From Pedobacter sandarakinus (GTDB lineage: Bacteria > Bacteroidota > Bacteroidia > Sphingobacteriales > Sphingobacteriaceae), in assembly GCF_026240095.1 (NCBI RefSeq), contig NZ_JAPIVG010000002.1, positions 310,001 through 374,000 of the forward strand: 64,000 nucleotides of DNA. The letters run 5' to 3'. The notes below the pieces were generated by a model, which searched no databases, had not been told where the DNA came from, and saw only the letters and a program-made list of their open reading frames with translations. Position numbers and translations under genes: made by a program. Positions 39,169-48,487 of the stretch are shown in pieces; positions within the stretch are counted from its first letter, which is position 1; each line of letters starts with the position of its first letter.

Positions 39169-40403
39169 TTAATCGATTAACGCTTCTGTTTTTGTTGTTC
39201 ATGTTCATTTACGTAACAACATTCAATATCTTCATGACAGGTATTTTCAGAATTCCTGCCCCGGTAGTGTTTTTAGCACCGCTGATATATTTTTACAGGG
39301 AATTGCCTGCAAAATTTACTTACGGTAGAGCGCTGGTAATTTTTTTTATTGCTGGCTTTGTCTTTTATGCGGCTGCTCAATCAGAAATAGCCAGTTTTTT
39401 TTCACTCATGATCGTGGTATCCTCTTATGCACTCTACTTCAATTTTGTGGTAGGTAACAATATCCAGCGATTACGAATTTCGGTAAGCATATTCATTTCA
39501 TTATTGGTGTTCTCCGGTATCATCATGCTGGTAGATCACCAGGTAAATGTGGCGCCTATCAGGTCTCTATTGGTTATGGATGATGTATTGCAAGCGCCAT
39601 CCGGTATATCAGTTACCATTTTCACATTTGGATACCAGATGGCAGCAGTTACACCATTTATTGTAGTAGCAGCCTTAATATTTAAAAGGAACTGGCTTGT
39701 TGTTTTGGCCGCAAGCGGTTTGGCAGGTGCCTTCATATTTCTGGGTATGCAACGGTCGGTTTTAGTAGCATTCGGTGTTGCAGTTGGTGCCTTTGTGCTC
39801 TTTTACTATCGAGGTAAATCAATCTTGATTGCTGGCGCTTTCGCATTAATGTTTATTATGGTGCAAGGAACAGTAGAGCAGTTCTCTGAAGGAAAAAATA
39901 ATAAGAACATACTAAACAAAAACGTTGAGAATGCTAAAGGTAAAGAGGAGCGTGGTGATTTAATGGGTGAGAATTTGGAAATTATTTCTAACTATCCACT
40001 AGGACTCATGTTCTATAACAAAACCTGGAATGATGTAGTACAACACAATTACGTTTACAAAAAAGGGCCCATTGTAATTACCTCGCACAATGCCTATCTC
40101 ATGTTCATTACTTACCTGGGCCCGTTGCTAGCATTCATTTTATTGCTATTACTGTATTTTAAAGTGGGAAAAATTATCATCCACGCCTTTTTAAATATAC
40201 GAGCAGAAAATAATGCACTGTTAGCTTGTTTGTCTGTAGCGTTTGTTTCCATATCTGTTAATTCATTATTCCATAATGAGTGGCTTTTAGCTGTAAGCGG
40301 GCCGACATTATTTCTATATTTTTCGATACTGCAACTTGCGAAAATTCAGGATCACGAACGCATCACTTCTGAAGAAAACCAAGTAAGTACATCTATCAGC
40401 TAA
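39165..40403 (+). CDS. O-antigen polymerase-like membrane protein (probable Wzy)
   Basis: This 412-residue protein has about ten membrane helices and a larger polar stretch near residues 245-300 (EGKNNKNILNKNVENAKGKE, then SHNAYLMFITYLGPLLAF). The pattern of helices with one large periplasmic loop, including the H-N-x-Y-L motif, fits Wzy/WaaL proteins. It is the only polymerase candidate in the cluster and would join repeat units in the periplasm. Sequence conservation in this family is low, so the call rests on topology and context. Confidence 0.78.
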   Translation: MINRLTLLFLLFMFIYVTTFNIFMTGIFRIPAPVVFLAPLIYFYRELPAKFTYGRALVIFFIAGFVFYAAAQSEIASFFSLMIVVSSYALYFNFVVGNNIQRLRISVSIFISLLVFSGIIMLVDHQVNVAPIRSLLVMDDVLQAPSGISVTIFTFGYQMAAVTPFIVVAALIFKRNWLVVLAASGLAGAFIFLGMQRSVLVAFGVAVGAFVLFYYRGKSILIAGAFALMFIMVQGTVEQFSEGKNNKNILNKNVENAKGKEERGDLMGENLEIISNYPLGLMFYNKTWNDVVQHNYVYKKGPIVITSHNAYLMFITYLGPLLAFILLLLLYFKVGKIIIHAFLNIRAENNALLACLSVAFVSISVNSLFHNEWLLAVSGPTLFLYFSILQLAKIQDHERITSEENQVSTSIS

Positions 40404-40433
40404 TATCTGAATCAAACCTATTAATTATTTTTT

Positions 40434-41711
40434 ATGAATATCCCATTCTCACCACCGTTTATCGATCAATCGGTTATTGATCAGGTTCTGGAAACCTTAA
40501 AAAACAATTGGATCACAACTGGTCCGAAAGTTAAGGCATTGGAAGATGAAGTACGAATGCTAACCGGATCTGATGCAGTTGTATGTGTTAATTCGTGGAC
40601 CTCAGGCGCAATGTTGATGATGAAATGGTTTGGCATCAAACCGGGAGACGAGGTGATCGTTCCTGCATATACCTATTGCGCAACAGCGTTAAGTGTTTTG
40701 CATTGTGGCGCTATTCCCGTGATGGTAGACGTTCTGGATGATTTCAACATCGATCCGGAGAAAGTTAAAGCTGCCATTACCACAAAAACGAAAGCCATTA
40801 TTAGCGTTGACATTGCAGGTTGGCCTTGCGACTTCAATGCCCTTAGAGAGATTGTGAACGATCAGGCAGTCATGAAAATGTTTAAACCCGAAAGCACCAA
40901 GCAGACAATGCTCAATAGGATTCTTTTAATCTCAGATGCGGCACATTCTATCGGAAGTACATATTGTGGTAAACCAGCTGCTGTAAACTGCGATCTTACT
41001 ATCTTTTCATTTCATGCTGTAAAAAATATTACAACCGCAGAGGGGGGCGCAATATGTTTAAATTTACCTCAACAATTTAATCCGGAAGAAGAATACAAAT
41101 ATTTGAAAATGTACACTTTAAACGGACAGAACAAAGATGCACTTGCCAAATCAAGAGGAGGGGGCTGGCGTTACGATATTCTTTTCCCTGGCCTCAAAAT
41201 CAACATGCCAGATATTTGTGCCGCCATTGGCTTGGCACAGATCAAAAAATACAACAACAGTTTGTTGCCGCAACGCAAACACGTGGCAGAAATGTATTGT
41301 AAGGGCTTCGAAGATAAAGACTGGTTCATTCTACCGCCATTAAAAAATACCGACAGAGAAACTTGCTATCATTTATTTCCACTACGGGTTAAAGGCTTAA
41401 CAGAAGCGCAAAGAGATCAGGTTATAGATGACTTAGCTGCTTTAGGCGTAGCTGCGAATGTACATTTCATACCAATGCCTATGTTAACCTATTTTAAGGA
41501 GTTAGGTTATGACATAGCAAACTACCCAAGGGCATTTGAAAATTATGTTCACGAGATTTCACTACCAATATATCCTCAACTCACCCAGAATGAAATTGAA
41601 TTTATTATAAGTTCCGTAATCAACTGTGTGGAAATTCTGCTTAATCAAGTTAGTGATTTAGGAGAAGAAGTTTATGTTAAACCACTTATACAAATGGCTG
41701 TTGCATCATGA
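40434..41711 (+). CDS. DegT/DnrJ/EryC1/StrS aminotransferase (second copy)
   Basis: This 425-residue PLP enzyme resembles ArnB/PglE/WbpE-like proteins: NIPFSPPFIDQSVIDQVLE, NNWITTGPKVKALEDEV, the DEVIVPAYTYCATA segment, the Asp in ISDAAHSIGS and Lys197 in SFHAVKNITTAEGG. It probably aminates C4 of a UDP-4-keto-6-deoxy sugar. With the PglF/WbpM-like dehydratase at 55853, the PglC-like transferase that directly follows (4-nt overlap) and the PglD-like gene at 27707, it could build a bacillosamine-type first sugar. The exact substrate is not readable from sequence. Confidence 0.9.
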   Translation: MNIPFSPPFIDQSVIDQVLETLKNNWITTGPKVKALEDEVRMLTGSDAVVCVNSWTSGAMLMMKWFGIKPGDEVIVPAYTYCATALSVLHCGAIPVMVDVLDDFNIDPEKVKAAITTKTKAIISVDIAGWPCDFNALREIVNDQAVMKMFKPESTKQTMLNRILLISDAAHSIGSTYCGKPAAVNCDLTIFSFHAVKNITTAEGGAICLNLPQQFNPEEEYKYLKMYTLNGQNKDALAKSRGGGWRYDILFPGLKINMPDICAAIGLAQIKKYNNSLLPQRKHVAEMYCKGFEDKDWFILPPLKNTDRETCYHLFPLRVKGLTEAQRDQVIDDLAALGVAANVHFIPMPMLTYFKELGYDIANYPRAFENYVHEISLPIYPQLTQNEIEFIISSVINCVEILLNQVSDLGEEVYVKPLIQMAVAS

Positions 41712-42310
41712 AGATAGATAGTAAAAGAGTATTTGACATCACATTCGCGATATTTGGATTGATTCTTCTGTCGCCACTCTTCATCTTAATAGCACTTCTA
41801 ATTGCTATCGATTCTAGGGGACCAATCGTGTTTAAACAATTGCGTGTTGGTAAAAACATGCGAGATTTCCATCTTGTAAAATTTCGGACAATGTATGTTC
41901 AAAAGCAAGTAGGGAGCCTGTTAACCATTGGTAATACAGACAGCCGGATTACCCGAATCGGTTACTGGCTTAGGAAGTATAAACTTGATGAACTACCTCA
42001 ACTTCTAAATGTATTAAAAGGGCAAATGAGTTTTGTTGGCCCAAGGCCCGAGGTTAGGAAATATGTAAATCTTTACAATGATGAGCAACGCTATGTCTTA
42101 TCGGTCAAACCAGGAATTACAGATTGGGCTTCAGTAGAATTTTGTAATGAAAACGAGTTGCTGAAACATGCCGAGGATCCGGAAGCGTATTATATTGAGC
42201 GAATTATTCCCGCAAAAATTGAACAGAATATGCGCTATATCTATAAGCACGATATCCGCACAGATTTTAAAATTATTTGGCTAACCATTAACAGAATTGT
42301 AATTAACTAA
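41708..42310 (+). CDS. PglC-type initiating sugar-phosphate transferase
   Basis: This 200-residue protein is the short, single-domain form of the polyprenyl-phosphate phosphoglycosyl transferases. It has an N-terminal re-entrant membrane helix (DITFAIFGLILLSPLFILIA), the PIVFKQLRVGKNMRDFHLVKFRTM segment, the catalytic Asp-Glu pair in KLDELPQLLNVLKG and the MSFVGPRPE motif. It transfers the first sugar phosphate to undecaprenyl phosphate and so starts repeat-unit synthesis. Its start overlaps the aminotransferase gene by 4 nt, hinting that this aminotransferase makes its substrate. Confidence 0.93.
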   Translation: MKIDSKRVFDITFAIFGLILLSPLFILIALLIAIDSRGPIVFKQLRVGKNMRDFHLVKFRTMYVQKQVGSLLTIGNTDSRITRIGYWLRKYKLDELPQLLNVLKGQMSFVGPRPEVRKYVNLYNDEQRYVLSVKPGITDWASVEFCNENELLKHAEDPEAYYIERIIPAKIEQNMRYIYKHDIRTDFKIIWLTINRIVIN

Positions 42311-42313
42311 CCC

Positions 42314-43417
42314 ATGAACGCGTTACGAAATACAAACCCCGAAGCGTTTTATGCGCAAAAGAAGAAAGTATTTTTTGTTTTAAGCTCTCTGGCCTCTGGT
42401 GGTTCTGAACGGGTTTTCTGGAACCTGGCGCAGGGTTTCGACAAAGACAAGTTTGCCATCACAATTGTTATCCTGGATTCTACTGTTAACTGTTTTACAA
42501 TGGATTTACCAGATGTGAGGTTCATTGATTTAAAAACCAAGAAAGCTTCGAAATCATTTTTTGCGCTCCACAGGGTATTAAAAGATGAAGCACCATACGC
42601 CGTATTTTCCACTACTGACCATATTAACATTTTAGTTTCATTAGTTGGGCGGTTTCTGAATATACCAATGCTGATTGCTAGAGCATCGAATATCCCTCAT
42701 GAACAACGTTTGTTTGAAGGATTCAAATCGAGGTTTTATGAACTTTTTACTAGCATGAGCTACCGTGGTTACAAACAAATTGTTTGTCAATCAGAAGAAA
42801 TGAAACAATCTTTGATCAAAACCTATAACGTAGACCATCAGGCTATTACGGTAATCCCTAACCCCGTATTGCCTACCGCACAGATTAAGGTGCCTAAGCC
42901 GCAACCCAAAGTATATAAATTACTAATTGTTGCCAGGTTTGCGCTAGAAAAAGGGCTAGACAGGATGGTCGATATCATGGCTATGCTCCCCGAGAATTAC
43001 CACCTCAATTTTGTTGGAACGGGGGTGTTGAAGGGTAAGATTATGCAAAAGGTGAATGACATGGGATTGAGATCAAGAATTTCCTTCCTTGGAGAGATTA
43101 AGAATATCCACCAGGTTATGGCAGAACATGATCTAATGGTACTAAGCTCACATACAGAAGGTTTTCCAAACGTGGTGTTAGAAGCACTTACTGTTGGACT
43201 CCCCGTAGTAACTTTTAAAGTGAGCGGCATCCCAGGTTTAATTGTAGATGGTTTTAATGGCTACGTTATCAAACAAGGCGACCTAAATAACTTTAAAGAA
43301 AAGGTAATTGCAGCCTGTACACAAACCCATTGGGATGCCCTTAAAATCAGGCAGAATGTATATCAAAAATGTGCGCTCGATAAAATTAGTGTACGTTACG
43401 AAGAACTCATCAATTAA
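42314..43417 (+). CDS. Glycosyltransferase family 4
   Basis: This 367-residue GT-B protein starts with VFFVLSSLASGGSERVFWNL, close to the motif of the gene at 38074. The C-terminal donor domain has LLIVARFALEKGLDRMVDIM and LMVLSSHTEGFPNVVLEAL. It begins 3 nt after the initiating transferase gene, so it may add the second sugar, although order in the operon does not prove order in the chain. Confidence 0.92.
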   Translation: MNALRNTNPEAFYAQKKKVFFVLSSLASGGSERVFWNLAQGFDKDKFAITIVILDSTVNCFTMDLPDVRFIDLKTKKASKSFFALHRVLKDEAPYAVFSTTDHINILVSLVGRFLNIPMLIARASNIPHEQRLFEGFKSRFYELFTSMSYRGYKQIVCQSEEMKQSLIKTYNVDHQAITVIPNPVLPTAQIKVPKPQPKVYKLLIVARFALEKGLDRMVDIMAMLPENYHLNFVGTGVLKGKIMQKVNDMGLRSRISFLGEIKNIHQVMAEHDLMVLSSHTEGFPNVVLEALTVGLPVVTFKVSGIPGLIVDGFNGYVIKQGDLNNFKEKVIAACTQTHWDALKIRQNVYQKCALDKISVRYEELIN

Positions 43418-43436
43418 TCAAATTAAGCTCTAAATT

Positions 43437-45281
43437 ATGTGTGGAATATACGGCTCAACCATCCAATACGGTGATGAAATAGTTCGCGAAAAAATGGCCA
43501 GAATCAATTTTCGAGGTCCGGACTTTACGGGAATAACCCGTTATGATAAAGTAATTTTTGCCCATAATAGATTGGCAATTATCGATTTAGATCCCCGCTC
43601 TAACCAACCTTTTTCCTATATGCACCTGCGCATTGTGTTCAATGGTGAAGTGTACAATTATCAAGATATTAGAAGGGAGTTGGTGCAAAAAGGTTATAAG
43701 TTTAATACAAGCTCTGATACAGAAGTAATTTGTGCAGCTTACCTTGAATATGGTAATGATTGCGTTAATCGATTTAACGGGATGTTCGCTTTTGTGATCT
43801 ACGATACCTATAAAGGTATTTTATTTGGCGCCAGAGATAGGTTTGGTAAAAAGCCGTTTTACTATGCATTAGATGCGTATGGTTTGGAGTTTGCCAGTCA
43901 GCCTTCGCAAATCAGCATTGGAAGAAAGCTTAATATAGATGAAGATGCCATAAGCCAATACTTGATTTGGGGATACGTTCCCCAGCCTCAGTCGATTTGG
44001 GATGAGGTGAAACAACTTCCAGCAGCACATGCTTTTACCTACGATTTATTAAACAAAAAATTTAAGGTTCATGAATATTGGACATTGGATTATTGTTGGA
44101 AAGAGAAATTTACTGGTTCTTACGATGAGGCAAAAAATAGCTTATCGCAAATTCTTGCTGATTCGGTTAAGATTAGGATGAATGCAGATGTGCCACTGGG
44201 TGTATTTCTATCTGGTGGAATAGATTCTTCATTGATTGCGGCGATGGCCACCAAAGAGATTGATCATGTTAAAACCTTCTCGATAAAATTTAATGAAAAA
44301 GGTTTCGATGAAAGTGTTTATGCCGAACAAGTTGCCAGGCATTTAGGTACAGATCACCATACCATTGAATGCAACTATGATGATGGCATCGAACTCATTG
44401 AGAACTTTAATAGATACTACGATGAACCGTTTGCAGATTCGAGTGCTATACCAACGATGCTGTTGAGTAAACATACACGTAAACATGTCACTGTTGCATT
44501 AAGTGGCGATGCCGGCGATGAAGCATTTTTAGGATACCATCGTTATAAGTGGATAAAACAAGTGAACAATTTGTTTTATGCGCCACACGCCGTTCGAAAA
44601 GCATTAGGGAGCATCATAAACCAGTCGCCAAGCTACCGCCATAAACTCATTGCAATGGGTATTGCAATGGAAGATGTAGAGAAGCTTTATGTGAAAATGT
44701 TTGGCAATATGGAGAACTCTTGGGTAAAGCAGCCCGATCTGGCTAAGCACAACCCATTGATGCATGTACTAAAAAACCCATCGAAACCATTACTCGAACG
44801 AATTTCCGATTTTGATATTAAGACTTATCTCAATGGGGACATCAATACGAAAGTAGATCGAGCATCTATGGCGTTTTCGTTAGAATCGAGATGTCCTCTG
44901 ATGGATTATCGGGTGATTGAATTCGCCAGAAGTTTACCCACCGCCTACAAATACAACAGCGGTAACCAGAAAAGAATACTAAAAGACCTGCTTTTTGAGC
45001 ATGTACCCGCTAAGATGTTCGACAGGCCAAAGGCGGGATTTACCATGCCCTTTCAGCATTGGTTTAGAAACGAGTTGAGATCGTACGTGATGGATAATCT
45101 ATCGTCAGACAATCTTAAAAACATTCCTGGCATCCATATAAAACGTACCCAGGAAATTATCAACGAGCACATGTCTGGTCAGTGGAATCGTTATCCGCAG
45201 ATATGGAAATTGCTGGTGCTGTCGCAATGGCTAAATAAAAATAAAAGCAGCGTAAAAAATGAGGCTCTTCTTGCCGTTTAA
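43437..45281 (+). CDS. asnB: AsnB-type glutamine-hydrolysing amidotransferase
   Basis: This 614-residue protein has an N-terminal Ntn glutaminase domain with Cys2 as nucleophile (MCGIYGS), RGPD, and the C-terminal ATP-pyrophosphatase domain with the SGGIDSS P-loop (VFLSGGIDSSLIAAMATKE). The length and layout are those of asparagine synthetase B. Inside polysaccharide clusters such homologues (WbpS, WbtH) amidate a uronic acid in the O-unit, which fits the uronic-acid-forming dehydrogenase here. A genuine asparagine synthetase role cannot be excluded. Embedded between glycosyltransferase genes on the same strand. Confidence 0.88.
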   Translation: MCGIYGSTIQYGDEIVREKMARINFRGPDFTGITRYDKVIFAHNRLAIIDLDPRSNQPFSYMHLRIVFNGEVYNYQDIRRELVQKGYKFNTSSDTEVICAAYLEYGNDCVNRFNGMFAFVIYDTYKGILFGARDRFGKKPFYYALDAYGLEFASQPSQISIGRKLNIDEDAISQYLIWGYVPQPQSIWDEVKQLPAAHAFTYDLLNKKFKVHEYWTLDYCWKEKFTGSYDEAKNSLSQILADSVKIRMNADVPLGVFLSGGIDSSLIAAMATKEIDHVKTFSIKFNEKGFDESVYAEQVARHLGTDHHTIECNYDDGIELIENFNRYYDEPFADSSAIPTMLLSKHTRKHVTVALSGDAGDEAFLGYHRYKWIKQVNNLFYAPHAVRKALGSIINQSPSYRHKLIAMGIAMEDVEKLYVKMFGNMENSWVKQPDLAKHNPLMHVLKNPSKPLLERISDFDIKTYLNGDINTKVDRASMAFSLESRCPLMDYRVIEFARSLPTAYKYNSGNQKRILKDLLFEHVPAKMFDRPKAGFTMPFQHWFRNELRSYVMDNLSSDNLKNIPGIHIKRTQEIINEHMSGQWNRYPQIWKLLVLSQWLNKNKSSVKNEALLAV

Positions 45282-45293
45282 CCTGATGATACT

Positions 45294-46193
45294 ATGCTAG
45301 GGCTTGCAGCTAATCTGTTTAATAAATTGTTTACTGCAGATAAATGGAATATTGGTTATGTCTACCAATCGCAAGAAGAACTGATATCTACCAGAAAGTT
45401 AGATTCCCAGATAAAATGGCTTGAAGAGGATAACGTTGATTATGCTGCAGATCCTTTCGTTATCGATGTAGATCATAAGCCAAGGATATATTATGAAGAA
45501 CTGAATTTTTGGAAGGGTAAAGGTGAGATTATGATGATTGATGATTTCACATTTACGAACAAAAAGAGGGTAGAAGGTATTAAACCTGGATCAATTCATT
45601 TGTCATACCCTTTTTTAATTAATAGTGGAGGTAAATGCTTTTGTGTGCCAGAGACTGCCGCTTCAAAAGAAATTGCGCTTTATCAGATCGACCAAAAAGA
45701 TCCAACACAGTTAATTAAGCAGAAAGTTCTCATTGAAGGAGAATCTTTTGTCGATACTTCCATCTTACATCATAACGAACAATACTGGCTATTTACCACT
45801 ATCTCTGGGAAGCATACTGAATTATATATTTACTACGCTGATGAGCTTGACGGTGAGTACAAACCGCATCAGCTCAATCCAATTCCGGTAGAAAGGCGGG
45901 TGTGTAGAGCAGCTGGTGATCTTTTCAAAGTGAATGGAAAAATTTACCGACCTACTCAGAACCCGACAGCCAGATATGGTGGATCTATCATTATAAATGA
46001 AATTGTTGAACTCTGTCACAAACACTTTAAAAGCACAGAATTATTCGAACTTATGCCAGATCAAAATTATAACCGTGGCATGCATAATATCAGCTTCGCT
46101 AATGGGATAATTGTATTTGATGGGAAGCGAAAAGTCATAAACGCATTGGTTCCGCTTAAAAAATTGGTTAGAAAAATAAGGATGAGGTTCTAA
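45294..46193 (+). CDS. GINT1-like beta-propeller protein, possible sugar transferase
   Basis: This 299-residue protein shows repeated short beta-blade patterns: DYAADPFVIDVDHKPRIYYE, SIHLSYPFLINSGGKCFCVP, SFVDTSILHHNEQYWLFTT, RAAGDLFKVNGKIYRPTQN. The pattern resembles the five-bladed propeller domain annotated as glucosamine inositolphosphorylceramide transferase-like and also looks like GH43/GH68-type propellers. The role in the cluster is unclear; it may transfer or modify a sugar. It has no signal peptide, so it acts in the cytoplasm. It begins 12 nt after asnB. Confidence 0.6.
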   Translation: MLGLAANLFNKLFTADKWNIGYVYQSQEELISTRKLDSQIKWLEEDNVDYAADPFVIDVDHKPRIYYEELNFWKGKGEIMMIDDFTFTNKKRVEGIKPGSIHLSYPFLINSGGKCFCVPETAASKEIALYQIDQKDPTQLIKQKVLIEGESFVDTSILHHNEQYWLFTTISGKHTELYIYYADELDGEYKPHQLNPIPVERRVCRAAGDLFKVNGKIYRPTQNPTARYGGSIIINEIVELCHKHFKSTELFELMPDQNYNRGMHNISFANGIIVFDGKRKVINALVPLKKLVRKIRMRF

Positions 46194-46209
46194 TTGTAAG
46201 ATAAAACTC

Positions 46210-47286
46210 ATGGATATAGACAAATCAAAAATGGTATTTATATCGCTCACCGATGAGCCAAACGGGGCAGAGAATGTATTGCTAATGGCGGCTACTGCGG
46301 CAGATGGAGATATGATATTTCTGCGCAAAGGCAAAACAAATAGATTAAAAATTCCGGCAAACGTTAGTGCTCAATACCTTTCTGATAATAGCATTCCTCA
46401 TGGATTGATGAAGCTGATTCCAAAGTTAGGAAAGATTTCATCATACGAGATCATTATGAGTACCCACCCTTATTTGAATGCGATTTTAGGGATGTTGAAA
46501 AGAATGGGTTACATCAGATCAAAATTAATTGCCAGAGAGTGCACTTCTGTATTTACCAGGTTTTCGGGAATAAGAAAATGGACTTATGCCGCTCTTTATA
46601 GAATAGGATACCCAGGGGTGAATTTAGTAGTTTGCCAGACAGAAGCGATGAAGGACCAGTTATTGGAACATAACTCTTTCATTGCAGCCCAGAAAATCCT
46701 TGTTCAACCAAATCCTATTGATTTTTCCGGCGTGCTGGCAAGATCTAACCAGCAGATTTTGAATGGTGATGCAAACGTGCCATTTATATGTGCTGCAGGG
46801 AGATTAATCCCAGAAAAAGGATTTGATATCCTAATTGATGCATTCAAACAATTGAGCATTAAGCACCCGGGGTTAAAATTATTAATCCTTGGAGATGGGA
46901 AAGAAAGAGATGCACTAATGGCACGAATTGCCGATAACAACTTAAATGATGAAGTATTCCTGAAAGGTCATATCGATAATCCAGTACCATATTTTAAACA
47001 TGCAAAACTTTGCGTGGTATCATCTATAAAAGAAGGGTTTCCTAACGTGTTGCTAGAGATGATGGCTGTTAATAGTTCAGTGATTTCTACCTTATGTGCA
47101 GGAGGGATAGAAGAAATACCGGGCATCCAAAAAGTACCAGTAAATGATGTACCCAAACTCGCACTTGCCATGGAAAATGCAATAAACCATCAATCAAATA
47201 ATCAGGGAATAATTTATGAATACCTCAATGCCCGCAAACCTGATTTATTCTGCAAAGCCATTGTAAATACCCTTATCAAAAACTAA
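46210..47286 (+). CDS. Glycosyltransferase family 4
   Basis: This 358-residue GT-B enzyme has ISLTDEPNGAENVLLMAATA at the front in place of the usual GGAERV motif. It has a clear C-terminal donor domain: AAGRLIPEKGFDILIDAFKQ, LILGDGKERDALMARI and LCVVSSIKEGFPNVLLEMM. It adds one sugar to the repeat unit. It follows the propeller protein by 16 nt and is followed by a 109-bp gap, one of the few breaks in the cluster. Confidence 0.9.
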   Translation: MDIDKSKMVFISLTDEPNGAENVLLMAATAADGDMIFLRKGKTNRLKIPANVSAQYLSDNSIPHGLMKLIPKLGKISSYEIIMSTHPYLNAILGMLKRMGYIRSKLIARECTSVFTRFSGIRKWTYAALYRIGYPGVNLVVCQTEAMKDQLLEHNSFIAAQKILVQPNPIDFSGVLARSNQQILNGDANVPFICAAGRLIPEKGFDILIDAFKQLSIKHPGLKLLILGDGKERDALMARIADNNLNDEVFLKGHIDNPVPYFKHAKLCVVSSIKEGFPNVLLEMMAVNSSVISTLCAGGIEEIPGIQKVPVNDVPKLALAMENAINHQSNNQGIIYEYLNARKPDLFCKAIVNTLIKN

Positions 47287-47309
47287 GTAATTGTACGGCT
47301 AATACGCTA

Positions 47310-47326
47310 CTTGCATTATATGCAAG
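47310..47326. other. Short inverted repeat between glycosyltransferase and epimerase genes
   Basis: The 7-bp arms CTTGCAT and ATGCAAG surround TAT. No T-tract follows, so it is more like an operator or a weak hairpin than a terminator. It lies 24 nt after the glycosyltransferase stop. Confidence 0.35.
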
Positions 47327-47395
47327 ATGATATTCCCGTGCCCAAATTTTGCACTCCGCGTCAATTTGTAACCGTTTCTCAAAAACTTAAATATT

Positions 47396-48487
47396 ATGAA
47401 AATTCTAATTACCGGCACAGCCGGATTTATTGGCTTCCACCTTGCTAAACGTTTATTGGAAAGAGGAGATACCGTAGTCGGTATAGATAACATTAATGAT
47501 TACTATGATGTTAACCTTAAACATGCCAGATTAAATCAAACTGGTATCAATCATCACAATTTAGCTTACGGAATTCCACAACAAAGCAGTGTATACGGAA
47601 ATTATACCTTTATTAAAGTTGATATTTGCGACAAGGATGCTTTAGAACATTGCTTCAAAACTTATCAATTTGATGCCGTTTGTAATTTAGCGGCTCAGGC
47701 AGGGGTAAGATACAGTTTAACCAATCCAGACGCTTACATTGAAGCCAATATCAAAGGTTTTTTAAATGTGTTAGAATGTAGCAGGCATCATAAAATTGGC
47801 CACTTACTGTATGCCAGTTCATCAAGCGTATATGGTTTAAATAAAAGCATGCCGTTTTCTGCGCATGATAATGTTGATCATCCGGTTTCTCTTTATGCTG
47901 CTTCGAAAAAAAGTAATGAATTAATGGCACATGCTTACAGCCATTTATTTAACCTGCCAACTACTGCTTTACGTTTCTTTACAGTTTACGGTCCGTGGGG
48001 CCGACCAGATATGGCATTATTTTTATTCACCAAAGCCATATTAGACGGCAAGCCAATAGAAGTATTTAATAATGGCGAAATGAGAAGGGACTTTACTTAC
48101 ATCGATGATATTGTTGAAGGGATTGTTCGTGTATTTGATAACCCCGCGACTGCAAACCACAGTTGGGATGCGCAAAACCCTGACCCTGCAACGTCTAAAG
48201 CGCCATTTGCTGTCTTTAATATCGGTAGAGGAACACCGGTAAAACTGTTAGATTTTGTTGAAGAAATTGAAAATGAGACCGGTATTTCAGCCCAAAAAGT
48301 TTTCATGCCTATGCAGGATGGTGACGTAGCAGAAACAGCTGCAGATATTGAAGATCTTAAAGGGAAGCTAGGATATCAACCCATTGTATCTGTGCAACAA
48401 GGTGTAAAGAATTTCGTGAATTGGTTTACAACATTTTACAACTACCAGTCTAAAAACGACGTTATAACACATAAAATAGCGGTTTAG
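47396..48487 (+). CDS. UDP-glucuronate 4-epimerase-type NAD-dependent epimerase
   Basis: This 363-residue extended SDR has TGTAGFIGFHLAKRLLERG and the NINDYYDVNLKHARL segment typical of UDP-glucuronate 4-epimerases. It also has NLAAQAGVRYSLTNPDAYIE and a catalytic YAASKKSNE (Tyr-Lys). It would supply UDP-galacturonate. The cluster has no obvious UDP-glucose dehydrogenase, so UDP-glucuronate must come from elsewhere, or the enzyme acts on the product of the TviB-like dehydrogenase. It is followed by a 214-bp regulatory region before the lyase gene. Confidence 0.88.
   Translation: MKILITGTAGFIGFHLAKRLLERGDTVVGIDNINDYYDVNLKHARLNQTGINHHNLAYGIPQQSSVYGNYTFIKVDICDKDALEHCFKTYQFDAVCNLAAQAGVRYSLTNPDAYIEANIKGFLNVLECSRHHKIGHLLYASSSSVYGLNKSMPFSAHDNVDHPVSLYAASKKSNELMAHAYSHLFNLPTTALRFFTVYGPWGRPDMALFLFTKAILDGKPIEVFNNGEMRRDFTYIDDIVEGIVRVFDNPATANHSWDAQNPDPATSKAPFAVFNIGRGTPVKLLDFVEEIENETGISAQKVFMPMQDGDVAETAADIEDLKGKLGYQPIVSVQQGVKNFVNWFTTFYNYQSKNDVITHKIAV

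Noticed and set aside
43437-45281. Calling the AsnB-type gene a plain housekeeping asparagine synthetase
   Set aside because: Its sequence alone would allow this, but its position inside a tight co-directional polysaccharide operon fits a sugar amidotransferase better; both options are kept open in the annotation.
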